Notes under the pieces: generated by a model
Database searches by the model: none
What the model was told of the DNA's origin: nothing
What the model saw: the letters and a program-made list of their open reading frames with translations, nothing else
Program-made: the position numbers and the translations under genes
Shown: positions 23,775 through 31,139 of the stretch, piece after piece
Layout of the letters: every line of letters begins with the position of its first letter
How positions within the stretch are numbered: position 1 is the stretch's first letter
Origin: Kordia aestuariivivens
GTDB taxonomy: Bacteria > Bacteroidota > Bacteroidia > Flavobacteriales > Flavobacteriaceae
Reading direction: 5' to 3'
Length of the DNA stretch: 64,000 nt
NCBI RefSeq assembly: GCF_014397005.1
Contig: NZ_JACGWS010000002.1
Span: forward strand, 310,001 to 374,000

Positions 23775-25813
23775 TTTTTTAAATCCAAAATTTCCTTTTC
23801 TAGTTCTGTTCTTTCCTCAATCAAACTCTCAAAACGTTCTTCGTTAAAATTAAATTCTTCGTATTTTCTATTGATAAATTCTACATTTTTTTGTTCAAAA
23901 TGTATCTTTGGATTAATGTCTTTACCTGAAATTGCCGTGTATAAATAAGTTCCAATAATTCCTAAAGCACCTAAAAAGTAAGTAATAGGTTCCATTGTAT
24001 TCCAGCCAACTTCCCAAGTAATAATTGCAAGACCTATAAAATATCCAAAAACAATAAGGCAGAATATGAATTTGTAGTTATTTAAACTTTTCTCAGCTTG
24101 TTTTTCAATTGGAACTTTTTGTTTTGACAGTTCAATTATTGTTGTTTGTTTTTCGCTTAATAAGTTTTCTTTAAATTCAATTGTTTGCGTGCTAAAATTA
24201 AATTCAGACTTATTCCTATCCTCATTTATTTTTTTTATCTCAGACTCAAATTCTTTTGATACAAATTCAATTGTCTTTTTGAAAACTTCTTCGGTAGTGT
24301 TATCTCCGTTTAAAATGCCCTCAAATTTCAATTCAACCATTTTATCAAGAATTGTTTCTTGACGCTCAAAATCCTCTGTTATTTCACTGATTCCAGCAAG
24401 AATTGTTTGTAAGTTGTCTTCATTAATGATTGGTTTGTTTGTTTTGAGTTTTAAGAAAGAAATAAAACTAGAATAGTCATTTTCTGTTCTTGAAAAATAC
24501 TTTAGTAGTATAGCCATCCATTGGCTAGGTATTAATGCAATCGGTTGTTTATTATTTCTTGAAAAGTCCCAACCTCTCAATTTTTGGTCAGTAGATACGA
24601 AAAAGAATTTCGTGTCAGTTATTGAATTATTATTTTGACCTCTAAGTTTTTCAATAAGATATATATTGATAGCATCATAAAAATGGGATTCTTCATAACC
24701 ATATTTTTTGATGCTTCCAATTTCTGCTTGATATTCCTGAACTTTTTTGACATCTTCTTTTCCTTGCTCATCAAATGGTATTTTGTAAAGAGTTTCAACA
24801 TTAAATTTCTTTTTGAAATTGTCAAGTTGACTAAGAATATGAGTAATAAATAAGTCAAAACCATAGGTCATACGATTTGATTTCCACTTATGATAATATT
24901 CGTAAATATTTGGATTAAGAGAATATTTTGAAAACAAATCTGGATTTATTTTTTTAAAGGGAACTTTTTGAAGCAGTTTTACATTATGCTTTATTGTATT
25001 TCTAAATTCTTTCTCTGAATATTTTGATATTTTAAATTCTTGTCCAGCGCTTTTGCATTTGTTAAGAAAAGTGATAATTCTATTCTGTCGATTTTCTCCG
25101 TTTAAACCAATAGCTCTGTAAAGTACATTATTATCTAGAAAAAACACTTTATGTTTTATTGAATTCAGAAATACTGCCGAACTCTCTTGGTTGTTTGTTA
25201 TTACTGCGTATTCAAGACTATAACTTATGAGAGCAAAAATTGACTTATTTTTATTTACATCATTCCATTCTAAAAATTCGTTAATCGCTTCCCGTTCTTC
25301 GAGAGTGAATAGTGTTGGGTCAATAAATAAGTCCTGAGGCTGATTAGTAGGTTTAGCAATCTTCTGAAAAACGGATATGTTTTTGTTTAAAAGTTGGTAG
25401 AGGTAGTTATGTATGATTTCGTCTATTTTGTCAGTTGATAAGACACCTTCATATATACTATCTTTAAATCTTTCAATATGTGGAAATATTGAATTTTGTT
25501 GCTCTCTTGCAGAAAGTACTTCCAATCTTTTTGGCAATAATTTGAAGTAACTTTCATTTTCCTTTATTTCCAAACGAACTTCAAAATGCAAGTGTTTGTC
25601 ATCATTAATAATTTTAGTTACTTCATCAGTACCAAAGTCCATTTCTAATGAACTCTTCAGTTTGTCAATAACTTGGTCGATTGTAAGTTCTTTATTGTCA
25701 TTTTCAACAAATAATGATTCTATAATTTTCCTTTGAACAGTGGAAGATTTAATAGCAGAACTTTCTTCTGAATAAATTATGGCAGCAGTTCTGGTTATAT
25801 TTTTATTGTTCAT
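23747..25813 (-). CDS. PIN-like nuclease fused to a two-helix membrane anchor
   Basis: A 688-aa protein. After a helical N-terminal region (1-215), KVFFLDNNVLYRAIG (Asp227) matches the first acidic motif of PIN-domain nucleases. KISKYSEKEF and the late HFYDAINIYLIEKL plus FVSTDQKLRGWD blocks (about 385-430) supply the further conserved acids. A helical stretch follows, then two transmembrane helices (LIVFGYFIGLAIITWEV and YFLGALGIIGTYLYTAI, about 595-640) and a coiled-coil tail. A membrane-bound RNase of this size fits an abortive-infection effector. It is flanked on both sides by cassette-type palindromes. Nuclease activity is inferred. Confidence 0.65.
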   Translation of the reverse strand: MNNKNITRTAAIIYSEESSAIKSSTVQRKIIESLFVENDNKELTIDQVIDKLKSSLEMDFGTDEVTKIINDDKHLHFEVRLEIKENESYFKLLPKRLEVLSAREQQNSIFPHIERFKDSIYEGVLSTDKIDEIIHNYLYQLLNKNISVFQKIAKPTNQPQDLFIDPTLFTLEEREAINEFLEWNDVNKNKSIFALISYSLEYAVITNNQESSAVFLNSIKHKVFFLDNNVLYRAIGLNGENRQNRIITFLNKCKSAGQEFKISKYSEKEFRNTIKHNVKLLQKVPFKKINPDLFSKYSLNPNIYEYYHKWKSNRMTYGFDLFITHILSQLDNFKKKFNVETLYKIPFDEQGKEDVKKVQEYQAEIGSIKKYGYEESHFYDAINIYLIEKLRGQNNNSITDTKFFFVSTDQKLRGWDFSRNNKQPIALIPSQWMAILLKYFSRTENDYSSFISFLKLKTNKPIINEDNLQTILAGISEITEDFERQETILDKMVELKFEGILNGDNTTEEVFKKTIEFVSKEFESEIKKINEDRNKSEFNFSTQTIEFKENLLSEKQTTIIELSKQKVPIEKQAEKSLNNYKFIFCLIVFGYFIGLAIITWEVGWNTMEPITYFLGALGIIGTYLYTAISGKDINPKIHFEQKNVEFINRKYEEFNFNEERFESLIEERTELEKEILDLKKAHNRIYNK

Positions 25814-25828
25814 AGTTTTTTTTCAAAT

Positions 25829-26034
25829 GGCACATAACGGTTTTGTATATGAAACGTAGCGTATAAATAAACGCTAACTTTTCGGGTTTAGCACGAGCCG
25901 AATTTTTAATTTTTATGTTTAACTTTCTTTTCTAAATATAACCAAATTTAAAAATTTGGCGACTTGGCAAATACACACAGACCTTTCGATTAAGCACTTT
26001 TTGCCCTATTTTTTTTATACATTGTTAGCTGTAG
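25829..26034 (-). repeat. Cassette-boundary imperfect palindrome A
   Basis: About 206 bp. On the minus strand it opens CAGCTAACAATGTATA and closes TATACAAAACCGTTATG: TAAC pairs with GTTA and TGTATA with TATACA, with unpaired bases between, as in the R and L boxes of an attC site. The centre contains the palindrome CCAAATTTTTAAATTTGG. The boxes do not exactly match the RYYYAAC/GTTRRRY consensus. It fills the whole gap between two cargo genes. Confidence 0.7.
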
Positions 26035-27066
26035 TTACTTTTTCATTTTGGCTTGTTCTTCTTTCGCTTTAATTTCCGCCTCAACTTTTTTCATTCTATC
26101 CGAAATAATTTTTGATGTGTTTTCTAAATCTTTCAAAGTATCAGCAATACTTTTCCCTTCTAGTTGATTAACAGTTTCTTTAAACACTCCGTAATAAGCA
26201 GATAAAGTGTGCAATGTTTGGTCATTTTGCTGTTTTAATTCGCAAAGTGCACTAACACTACTAACTTGCTGAATTTTGTCAGTTGTATCATATTGGACTT
26301 GAGATTTTCTTCTTTTCAAAAATGAAGTTACATCATCATATTCTCTCCAACTTTCAACTATTTGAATATTGTCAACGTAATCTGCAAGTAGTTCCGTAAT
26401 TTCTTCTTTTTCGTTATTTGGACAACAGATAACCTTTATTGCTCCAAGAGGAAATACCATTCCAACTTCACTTGGACATCGCCATTCTCTTTCCCACATA
26501 AAACCTTGTGAAGGTTTTTCTTGTAGTAGAGGGAAAAGTAATGGCTTTATTTTTTCCATCAGAGGTTTTAAATCTTTTATTACTCCATTATTGTCAGATA
26601 CCGTAAGATTATCATTCAAGATTTGATTACAAAGATTTAAAACCTCGGTATTAGTTTCTGTTTCTAAATATATTACAGGACGAACATTTCTATGGTTCAC
26701 TAAATCGGTTTTTGAAAATCCGATACCAAATTGTTGGTCGGCTTGCCATCGAGAATAACTTCTGTATCTAAAAAAATCTAAAGAAAATAGCGGTGATTCT
26801 GTAAAACACACGACACCAGAATTATAATGACCTTCATTGCCATTGAAAGAAGGAATGGAAGATTTTAAAAACCCATTATTTTCTGCAACTTCAACATCTT
26901 CAAGCGCATTTTCACCACGTAAAATATTTAAAAGCTGATTCCTTCCAGTCATATGAATTAAAAAAGGCGAGAAGTCTGGCTTTTCAATTGATGAAAGGTG
27001 GAAAGTCGGTGTAGTAATTTGATAATCTTTCCATCGAATACCAGAGTTTGGTCCTTTCAAGTTCAT
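26035..27066 (-). CDS. DUF2971-like protein
   Basis: A 343-aa protein. FLIHMTGRNQLLNILRGEN (about 36-54), VVCFTESPLFSLDFFRYR (about 84-101), a GIGFSKTDLV block and MWEREWRCPSEVG (about 190-203) recall DUF2971 and related phage-resistance proteins with an ADP-ribosyltransferase-like outline (H-T, F-T-E, E-x-E-W). The C-terminal 80 residues are coiled coil ending in a Lys-rich tail. It lies between two cassette boundaries (27082-27130 and 25829-26034), alone and same-strand with the other cargo. The family call is moderate, and no activity is claimed. Confidence 0.5.
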   Translation of the reverse strand: MNLKGPNSGIRWKDYQITTPTFHLSSIEKPDFSPFLIHMTGRNQLLNILRGENALEDVEVAENNGFLKSSIPSFNGNEGHYNSGVVCFTESPLFSLDFFRYRSYSRWQADQQFGIGFSKTDLVNHRNVRPVIYLETETNTEVLNLCNQILNDNLTVSDNNGVIKDLKPLMEKIKPLLFPLLQEKPSQGFMWEREWRCPSEVGMVFPLGAIKVICCPNNEKEEITELLADYVDNIQIVESWREYDDVTSFLKRRKSQVQYDTTDKIQQVSSVSALCELKQQNDQTLHTLSAYYGVFKETVNQLEGKSIADTLKDLENTSKIISDRMKKVEAEIKAKEEQAKMKK

Positions 27067-27081
27067 AGGTTGGTTTTAATT

Positions 27082-27130
27082 GCAGCTAACGTATGTATAT
27101 ACGGAACTTTCAGTAAATGTTACCGTTATT
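27082..27130 (-). repeat. Short cassette-boundary palindrome D
   Basis: TAACG (27087-27091) and CGTTA (27124-27128) frame a short arm with GTATATAC. It resembles a minimal version of sites A and B and marks the upstream edge of the cargo block. About 90 further bases to 27222 show nothing recognisable. Confidence 0.5.
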
Positions 27131-27221
27131 TTTCATAAAGGTAGTACAAAAATTACATTAGTACAATGAGGTTTTCCGTAATCAACTAAGATAATTGTGA
27201 AATAGTATACAGAATTTTATA

Positions 27222-27431
27222 CTAATTAACTTCAAACCCAAAAAAATCAAGTACTTTCAATACTTCATGTGCGAGTACCAATTTTCTTTTTTTAGCTTCT
27301 TTTTCTGAAATTTTTCTGCAATCCGCAATAACCATATTCATTACAATTCTAGCTTCTTTCCTTGAAATGCCAAAAAGCATTCTGCGAAGTTCCACTTTTC
27401 CCATCGTTTGTATGTCTTCTCTTTTAATCAT
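27222..27431 (-). CDS. Hypothetical 69-aa basic helical protein
   Basis: A short protein rich in Lys, Arg and Glu (IKREDIQTMGKVELRRM, later KEAKKRKLVLAHEVLKVL). It is likely helical and perhaps DNA-binding. It follows the 98-aa Cys-rich gene after 19 bp and is the last gene of the 30.1-27.2 kb module. It is not recognised. Confidence 0.5.
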   Translation of the reverse strand: MIKREDIQTMGKVELRRMLFGISRKEARIVMNMVIADCRKISEKEAKKRKLVLAHEVLKVLDFFGFEVN

Positions 27432-27450
27432 GTTCTATCCATATTTAATT

Positions 27451-27744
27451 CTATACATCCTCTTTCGTAAACTCAAACAGCTTTGGTTTCCCTGCGGTTT
27501 GGTTGTCATATACCGCTATTTTAAAAAAATGCCCTCTGTGTAGCTTTACGAGTCTGCCTAGCATTTGTGTTGCTACTTGTCTCTCATCATTAAACTTTCT
27601 GTCCTCCGCTTGGAACGAGTAGTATACAGGGTTTTGAATATTTCCCAATGTGTACGACATTAAAAACACCATCCGAAGTCGGGAACAATTTCCGCAAGCC
27701 GTTCTTGTTTTGTTGCTGCAATTACATGGTTTGTTGCTAGTCAT
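27451..27744 (-). CDS. Small Cys-cluster protein (possible zinc binding)
   Basis: 97 aa from ATG 27744 (MTSNKPCNC). The N-terminal pattern CNC-x7-CGNC-x is a likely four-Cys zinc site. The rest is a mixed alpha/beta domain (QVATQMLGRLVKLHRGHFF, ending LFEFTKEDV). It overlaps the 3' end of the 550-aa gene, so the two are coupled. It is not recognised; it may be a regulator or primase accessory. Confidence 0.5.
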   Translation of the reverse strand: MTSNKPCNCSNKTRTACGNCSRLRMVFLMSYTLGNIQNPVYYSFQAEDRKFNDERQVATQMLGRLVKLHRGHFFKIAVYDNQTAGKPKLFEFTKEDV

Positions 27745-29389
27745 ATAAATCAAATTCTTTATTAGTTAATACATTCAGGAGTCTTGGTACTTCATTAATG
27801 AAATAATCAGGAATGCCTTTGTTTCGCTCTATATAGGTGTACACTTGTGGGAGTGTAATTGTACCTTTCAAATACAGTTTTAGTTGATCTCTTACTTTTT
27901 CTTCATTGGTTTTCTGTCTACGTCTTGCACCACCTTTTGTTGCTGCTTGTTGCTTCCTCGTTGCTCGTAAATCTTGATACTTTTGATACTGTTTTAGCCA
28001 TTCCACCGTATAGGCAAATCCGCCTTCACTTGGTTGCTTTCGTGTGGCATCAAAATAAATACACGGAAAATGAATGCGATAGGTTGTTTTGCTGTTAAAA
28101 AAGCGTTTCGCACGACCAATTCGGTACACTAAAAAGCCAAACAAATACAACAATGTTTCTTTTCGTGGAATGCTTCCGTTCGGATTCCGTAAATACTCAT
28201 CATCAATTTGAATGTAGGCTTTGTGCCAACTTCCGTAATACACATTTTTCCCTTTCCAGATAGGCGCTGCTATTTTGATGAATAGTTGCAAGAGGAGTTC
28301 TCTAAATTCTTCTTTAGACATTACGCCACTTATGGATTCTGTATCTAAACGCCTGTTCATATTGGAAGCGGAAAAGCTGTAATTGTCGTACTGATGCTCG
28401 GTTAGTGCGTTTAGAAAAACGGTTTTGTATAAAATTTGACCTCTTAAATACTCAGACAATTCATTTTTCGGGAAATTTTCGCCGCCGCCTAGTTTGCCTT
28501 CGTTGTCATTGGAATTTTTTTGTGGTTTATCCTCTTTGGTGTTCTTGTACCTGTTCTTGTTTTTGCTGCTATTTTCAGCAGCAAATGAAAATACTTCCTT
28601 GTCATGGGAATGGTTATCAACATTCCCTACTTTCTTTATTATTTCTTTAGTAAATGTTCTTGTATCTACACTAAAGTCCAGCGGTTTTCCGTTATTAAAC
28701 GGTTTAACTTGTTGATTATCAGTAAATCCTTTTCGCTTGTCTCTAAAGACAAAAATTGCTCCATTGATAAAGTAATTAACAGGCATACTGCTGCCTTTAA
28801 ATTGATATTGAACAAATACACCCGCTTGACGTAATCGGTGTACATGTTCACGAATTGTATCACGCTTTAACAGCATTCTTTTTTCGCCATTTTTCGTGAA
28901 ATTGCAAACCTGAGTAGAGGTAACTTGTACTTTTGGAAAAGATACTTTTACACCGCTTCCAAGCTGTTGTAATTGTTTTCTCAGCTTGATAAGTTGCTGA
29001 CTATATAGCCAAACAATAATTTCAAAAGTGCCTAATTGCGCTTGTCTAACAGGAAGGTGTTTTTGTTTCTTTAACAGCAGCTTGTCTCCGTTGGTTTTTT
29101 CAATTTGCTCGTTATAGTCAAGTGTCGATAACCATTTGTTTTGTATACCATTCACTTCGATGTCTTCAAACTCTTGTTGTGCAACCACCGCTTGTTGCTG
29201 TGTTTTGTTGCTCTGTATATATGCTAAAACACGATTGTTATATTCCTTTACTTCTTTATTCAAACGTGGAATCGTTGCATTGTACGCGTTTATAAAAATG
29301 CGATAGCGTTGCATGGTTTCTATCTTATCTTCCGTTAGGAAATACGGACATTGAATATAGGTCGGTATGTGGTTACTTATTAACTGCAT
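27737..29389 (-). CDS. Possible replication initiator with winged-helix region (550 aa)
   Basis: The N-terminal half is helical with Gln-rich stretches. Residues about 170-220 (RDTIREHVHRLRQAGVFVQYQ, followed by NYFINGAIFVFRD) look like a winged helix-turn-helix. A Lys/Asn-rich linker (about 255-300) leads to a C-terminal domain (310-480), then a basic helical tail (KQQAATKGGARRRQKTNEEK). The position near the regulator, the DNA-binding features and the overlap with small flanking genes suit a replication initiator of an extrachromosomal phase. No Rep family is recognised with confidence. Confidence 0.4.
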   Translation of the reverse strand: MQLISNHIPTYIQCPYFLTEDKIETMQRYRIFINAYNATIPRLNKEVKEYNNRVLAYIQSNKTQQQAVVAQQEFEDIEVNGIQNKWLSTLDYNEQIEKTNGDKLLLKKQKHLPVRQAQLGTFEIIVWLYSQQLIKLRKQLQQLGSGVKVSFPKVQVTSTQVCNFTKNGEKRMLLKRDTIREHVHRLRQAGVFVQYQFKGSSMPVNYFINGAIFVFRDKRKGFTDNQQVKPFNNGKPLDFSVDTRTFTKEIIKKVGNVDNHSHDKEVFSFAAENSSKNKNRYKNTKEDKPQKNSNDNEGKLGGGENFPKNELSEYLRGQILYKTVFLNALTEHQYDNYSFSASNMNRRLDTESISGVMSKEEFRELLLQLFIKIAAPIWKGKNVYYGSWHKAYIQIDDEYLRNPNGSIPRKETLLYLFGFLVYRIGRAKRFFNSKTTYRIHFPCIYFDATRKQPSEGGFAYTVEWLKQYQKYQDLRATRKQQAATKGGARRRQKTNEEKVRDQLKLYLKGTITLPQVYTYIERNKGIPDYFINEVPRLLNVLTNKEFDLYD

Positions 29390-29720
29390 GGAGCATACAT
29401 TTAGCGGTTAAACAATCGTATTCTTTTCCAATTACATACGAATTCGTAAGTGATTCATAGCTAACACTGTGCATCTTTTGTATCATCTTATGAAACACAG
29501 TTACTCTATGTATTTTAACAACTTCATCATCGGTTTTTGAGACATGTATCATATATTCAATATGATCATCATATTTACAGACTAGAATATCAAAAAAGGA
29601 ATCAATCGTTTTTAGTTCCAATAGCGTAATTAAATTATCCAAAGAAAACCCGAATGAAGCAAAGTGATTTTTATACATAATAGCGCACGCTATGGGAGTT
29701 TTTAATTTATTTGTTGTCAT
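29373..29720 (-). CDS. Hypothetical 115-aa protein upstream of the rep-like gene
   Basis: A mixed alpha/beta protein (CAIMYKNHFASFGFSLDNLI near the start, HIEYMIHVSKTDDEVVK in the middle) that overlaps the 550-aa gene by 17 bp. It is not recognised. The coupling suggests shared regulation. Confidence 0.5.
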   Translation of the reverse strand: MTTNKLKTPIACAIMYKNHFASFGFSLDNLITLLELKTIDSFFDILVCKYDDHIEYMIHVSKTDDEVVKIHRVTVFHKMIQKMHSVSYESLTNSYVIGKEYDCLTAKCMLHAVNK

Positions 29721-29745
29721 GTATTACAATTATTAATGTGAAGAT

Positions 29746-29771
29746 TCAAAGGCGTAAAATCACGCCTTTGA
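29746..29771. other. Hairpin between 55-aa and 115-aa genes
   Basis: TCAAAGGCG and CGCCTTTGA are perfect 9-bp arms with an 8-bp loop. There is no T-run on the minus strand, so it may be an mRNA-stability or attenuation structure. Confidence 0.5.
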
Positions 29772-29793
29772 AATTCACGTTTGATGAACTAAT

Positions 29794-29961
29794 TCATCCT
29801 CTTATGGCTTTTTCTAATTCTTTTTCGCTTACAATTTGTCCGTTGGATAGCACACAAAAGCCTTCGCGTGTCATTCCATTGAGTAGTTTCCCAAATCCTT
29901 TGTAATCTTTCAATTGATTTTTAATGCTAATTCTGAGTTTGATTCTACGTTTTGTTGCCAT
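29794..29961 (-). CDS. Small basic 55-aa protein
   Basis: Starts ATG 29961: MATKRRIKLRISIKNQLK, then GFGKLLNGMTREGFCVLSNG, ending in EKAIRG. Strongly basic N-terminus with a short beta-hairpin-like middle. It lies 11 bp after the next gene's stop and runs into the 29746 hairpin. The sequence quality and spacing argue for a real gene. It is not recognised. Confidence 0.5.
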   Translation of the reverse strand: MATKRRIKLRISIKNQLKDYKGFGKLLNGMTREGFCVLSNGQIVSEKELEKAIRG

Positions 29962-29972
29962 TTATCAATAGT

Positions 29973-30149
29973 TTATTTAGTTATATACATAGCCAAAATA
30001 TCGTCTGTTGCTTGGGCAAGCGTTACTAACTTATTTTTCTTGGAAGTCCTTTTTTGTTTTGGTTGTTGCACTCCCAACATTTTGTACAGCTTAGGCAACT
30101 CATCTTTCGATAAGGCTTGAATTACGTTATATGCCGTTGCTGCTTTCAA
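29973..30149 (-). CDS. Small protein with uncertain start, first gene of the leftward early transcript
   Basis: An open frame of at least 58 aa from TTG 30149; it stays open to about 30200 without an ATG. It contains AATAYNVIQALSKDELPKLYK and the basic stretch KQKRTSKKNK, ending in a helix (TLAQATDDILAMYITK). It is the first gene after the minus-strand promoter at 30277-30284. A non-ATG start is required, so expression is less certain. Confidence 0.4.
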   Translation of the reverse strand: MKAATAYNVIQALSKDELPKLYKMLGVQQPKQKRTSKKNKLVTLAQATDDILAMYITK

Positions 30150-30204
30150 TGAAATTTGTAGTAATGGTCTATTCTTAATAACTAACAGACGTAAGATTTG
30201 ACTT

Positions 30205-30318
30205 ATTTTTATTCTATTTTATATTTAAAAAGCTATATTTGTATAGTTCTAACGAGATATATTAGAATTAATTATTCAAATATAGAATATTTTAGAATTA
30301 AATAGAATATTTATTCTT
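30205..30318. promoter_or_regulatory. Divergent promoter region with helically phased operator array
   Basis: TAGAAT occurs at 30263, 30283, 30293 and 30303, i.e. at steps of 20, 10 and 10 bp, with inverted ATTCTA at 30211 and ATTCTT at 30313. A plus-strand -7 box TATATTTG (30234-30241) faces the HTH gene. The same box on the minus strand (30277-30284) faces the leftward genes. The operator copies overlap or adjoin both boxes, which fits a repressor-controlled switch. Confidence 0.65.
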
Positions 30319-30336
30319 AATTTAACATTTTCCTGT

Positions 30337-30753
30337 ATGATTGAATTTAAAGAAGCATTGGAGTATTTAAAAAAGCGAGAAGTAACGGCAAATGAACTTG
30401 CTAATTATTCTGGACAAAGTGCAGGTTCGCTTTTTTTAGTCTTAAATGGTACCACAAAAAATCCTAGAAGGAATACCAAAGATGCTGTTGTTGCGTATGC
30501 TAAGATTTTAATGGAAAAGAATAAAGAAGGTTTTGATGGTGATACAGTATATAGCAACGACGAGAATGTACTCGATAAAAAAGATAAAAACTACATTAAA
30601 AAGTTGGCTTTAGAAATTCGCGCCAACAAAGAAGCATTGTTGCATGAACAATCTTTTAAAGACATGATCTACATTGAAGCTTTAAAAATGGCTTTACTCG
30701 CAAAAGAAGGCGAGAGCATAAGCATGCAAAAACTGATAGATTTAAACAACTAA
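30337..30753 (+). CDS. HTH-type regulator, candidate element repressor
   Basis: A 138-aa protein, the only plus-strand gene of the element. Residues 5-55 form a helix-turn-helix of Cro/CI-like layout (EVTANELANYSGQSAGSLFLVLNG, then TTKNPRRNTKD). The C-terminal part (85-138) is a helical region likely used for dimerisation. The transcript leader crosses the phased TAGAAT sites, so autoregulation is likely. The divergent position beside the integrase end suits a lysogeny-type repressor. The closest family is uncertain. Confidence 0.6.
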   Translation: MIEFKEALEYLKKREVTANELANYSGQSAGSLFLVLNGTTKNPRRNTKDAVVAYAKILMEKNKEGFDGDTVYSNDENVLDKKDKNYIKKLALEIRANKEALLHEQSFKDMIYIEALKMALLAKEGESISMQKLIDLNN

Positions 30754-30759
30754 TACACA

Positions 30760-30990
30760 TTATTCTTCTTCATCTATCACATCCTCAAACGATACCTTAA
30801 ATGAAAGTTGTTTGTTGATCGCTTCTACATACATATCGAATGGAATATCATCAACATCCATTTTTTTGAATAATTCCTGTATTTCTTTTTGATCTTGAAA
30901 CTTTATACTTTCTTCTAACGCATCAAGCTGTTGCTGTGTATTTTCTTTTTTTGATTTTTCGCTTTCTTCCATATTCAACTCAACAATCAT
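30760..30990 (-). CDS. Acidic 76-aa hypothetical protein
   Basis: A very acidic, Gln-rich, likely coiled-coil protein (MEESEKSKKENTQQQLDALE) ending in FEDVIDEEE. It converges with the regulator gene with only 6 bp between stops. It could be an antirepressor or a DNA mimic by charge, but nothing proves this. Confidence 0.45.
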   Translation of the reverse strand: MIVELNMEESEKSKKENTQQQLDALEESIKFQDQKEIQELFKKMDVDDIPFDMYVEAINKQLSFKVSFEDVIDEEE

Positions 30991-31073
30991 TTACTAATGA
31001 TCGCTTAAATTTTATGAAATCAGCTTGGGGAAGCTTTGCTAGAACAATTTGGACGTGCAATAAAAAAATCAAA

Positions 31074-31093
31074 TTTTACGGAAACCCGTAAAA
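31074..31093. other. Hairpin upstream of the 76-aa gene, downstream of the integrase
   Basis: TTTTACGG-AAAC-CCGTAAAA, an 8-bp stem in the 149-bp gap between integrase and the 76-aa gene. It could end the integrase transcript or be an accessory site. No T-run follows beyond the arm itself. Confidence 0.35.
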
Positions 31094-31139
31094 ATGTTGC
31101 ACTAAAATCTAACGTCAATTTTTATGCCATATTGTGTCA

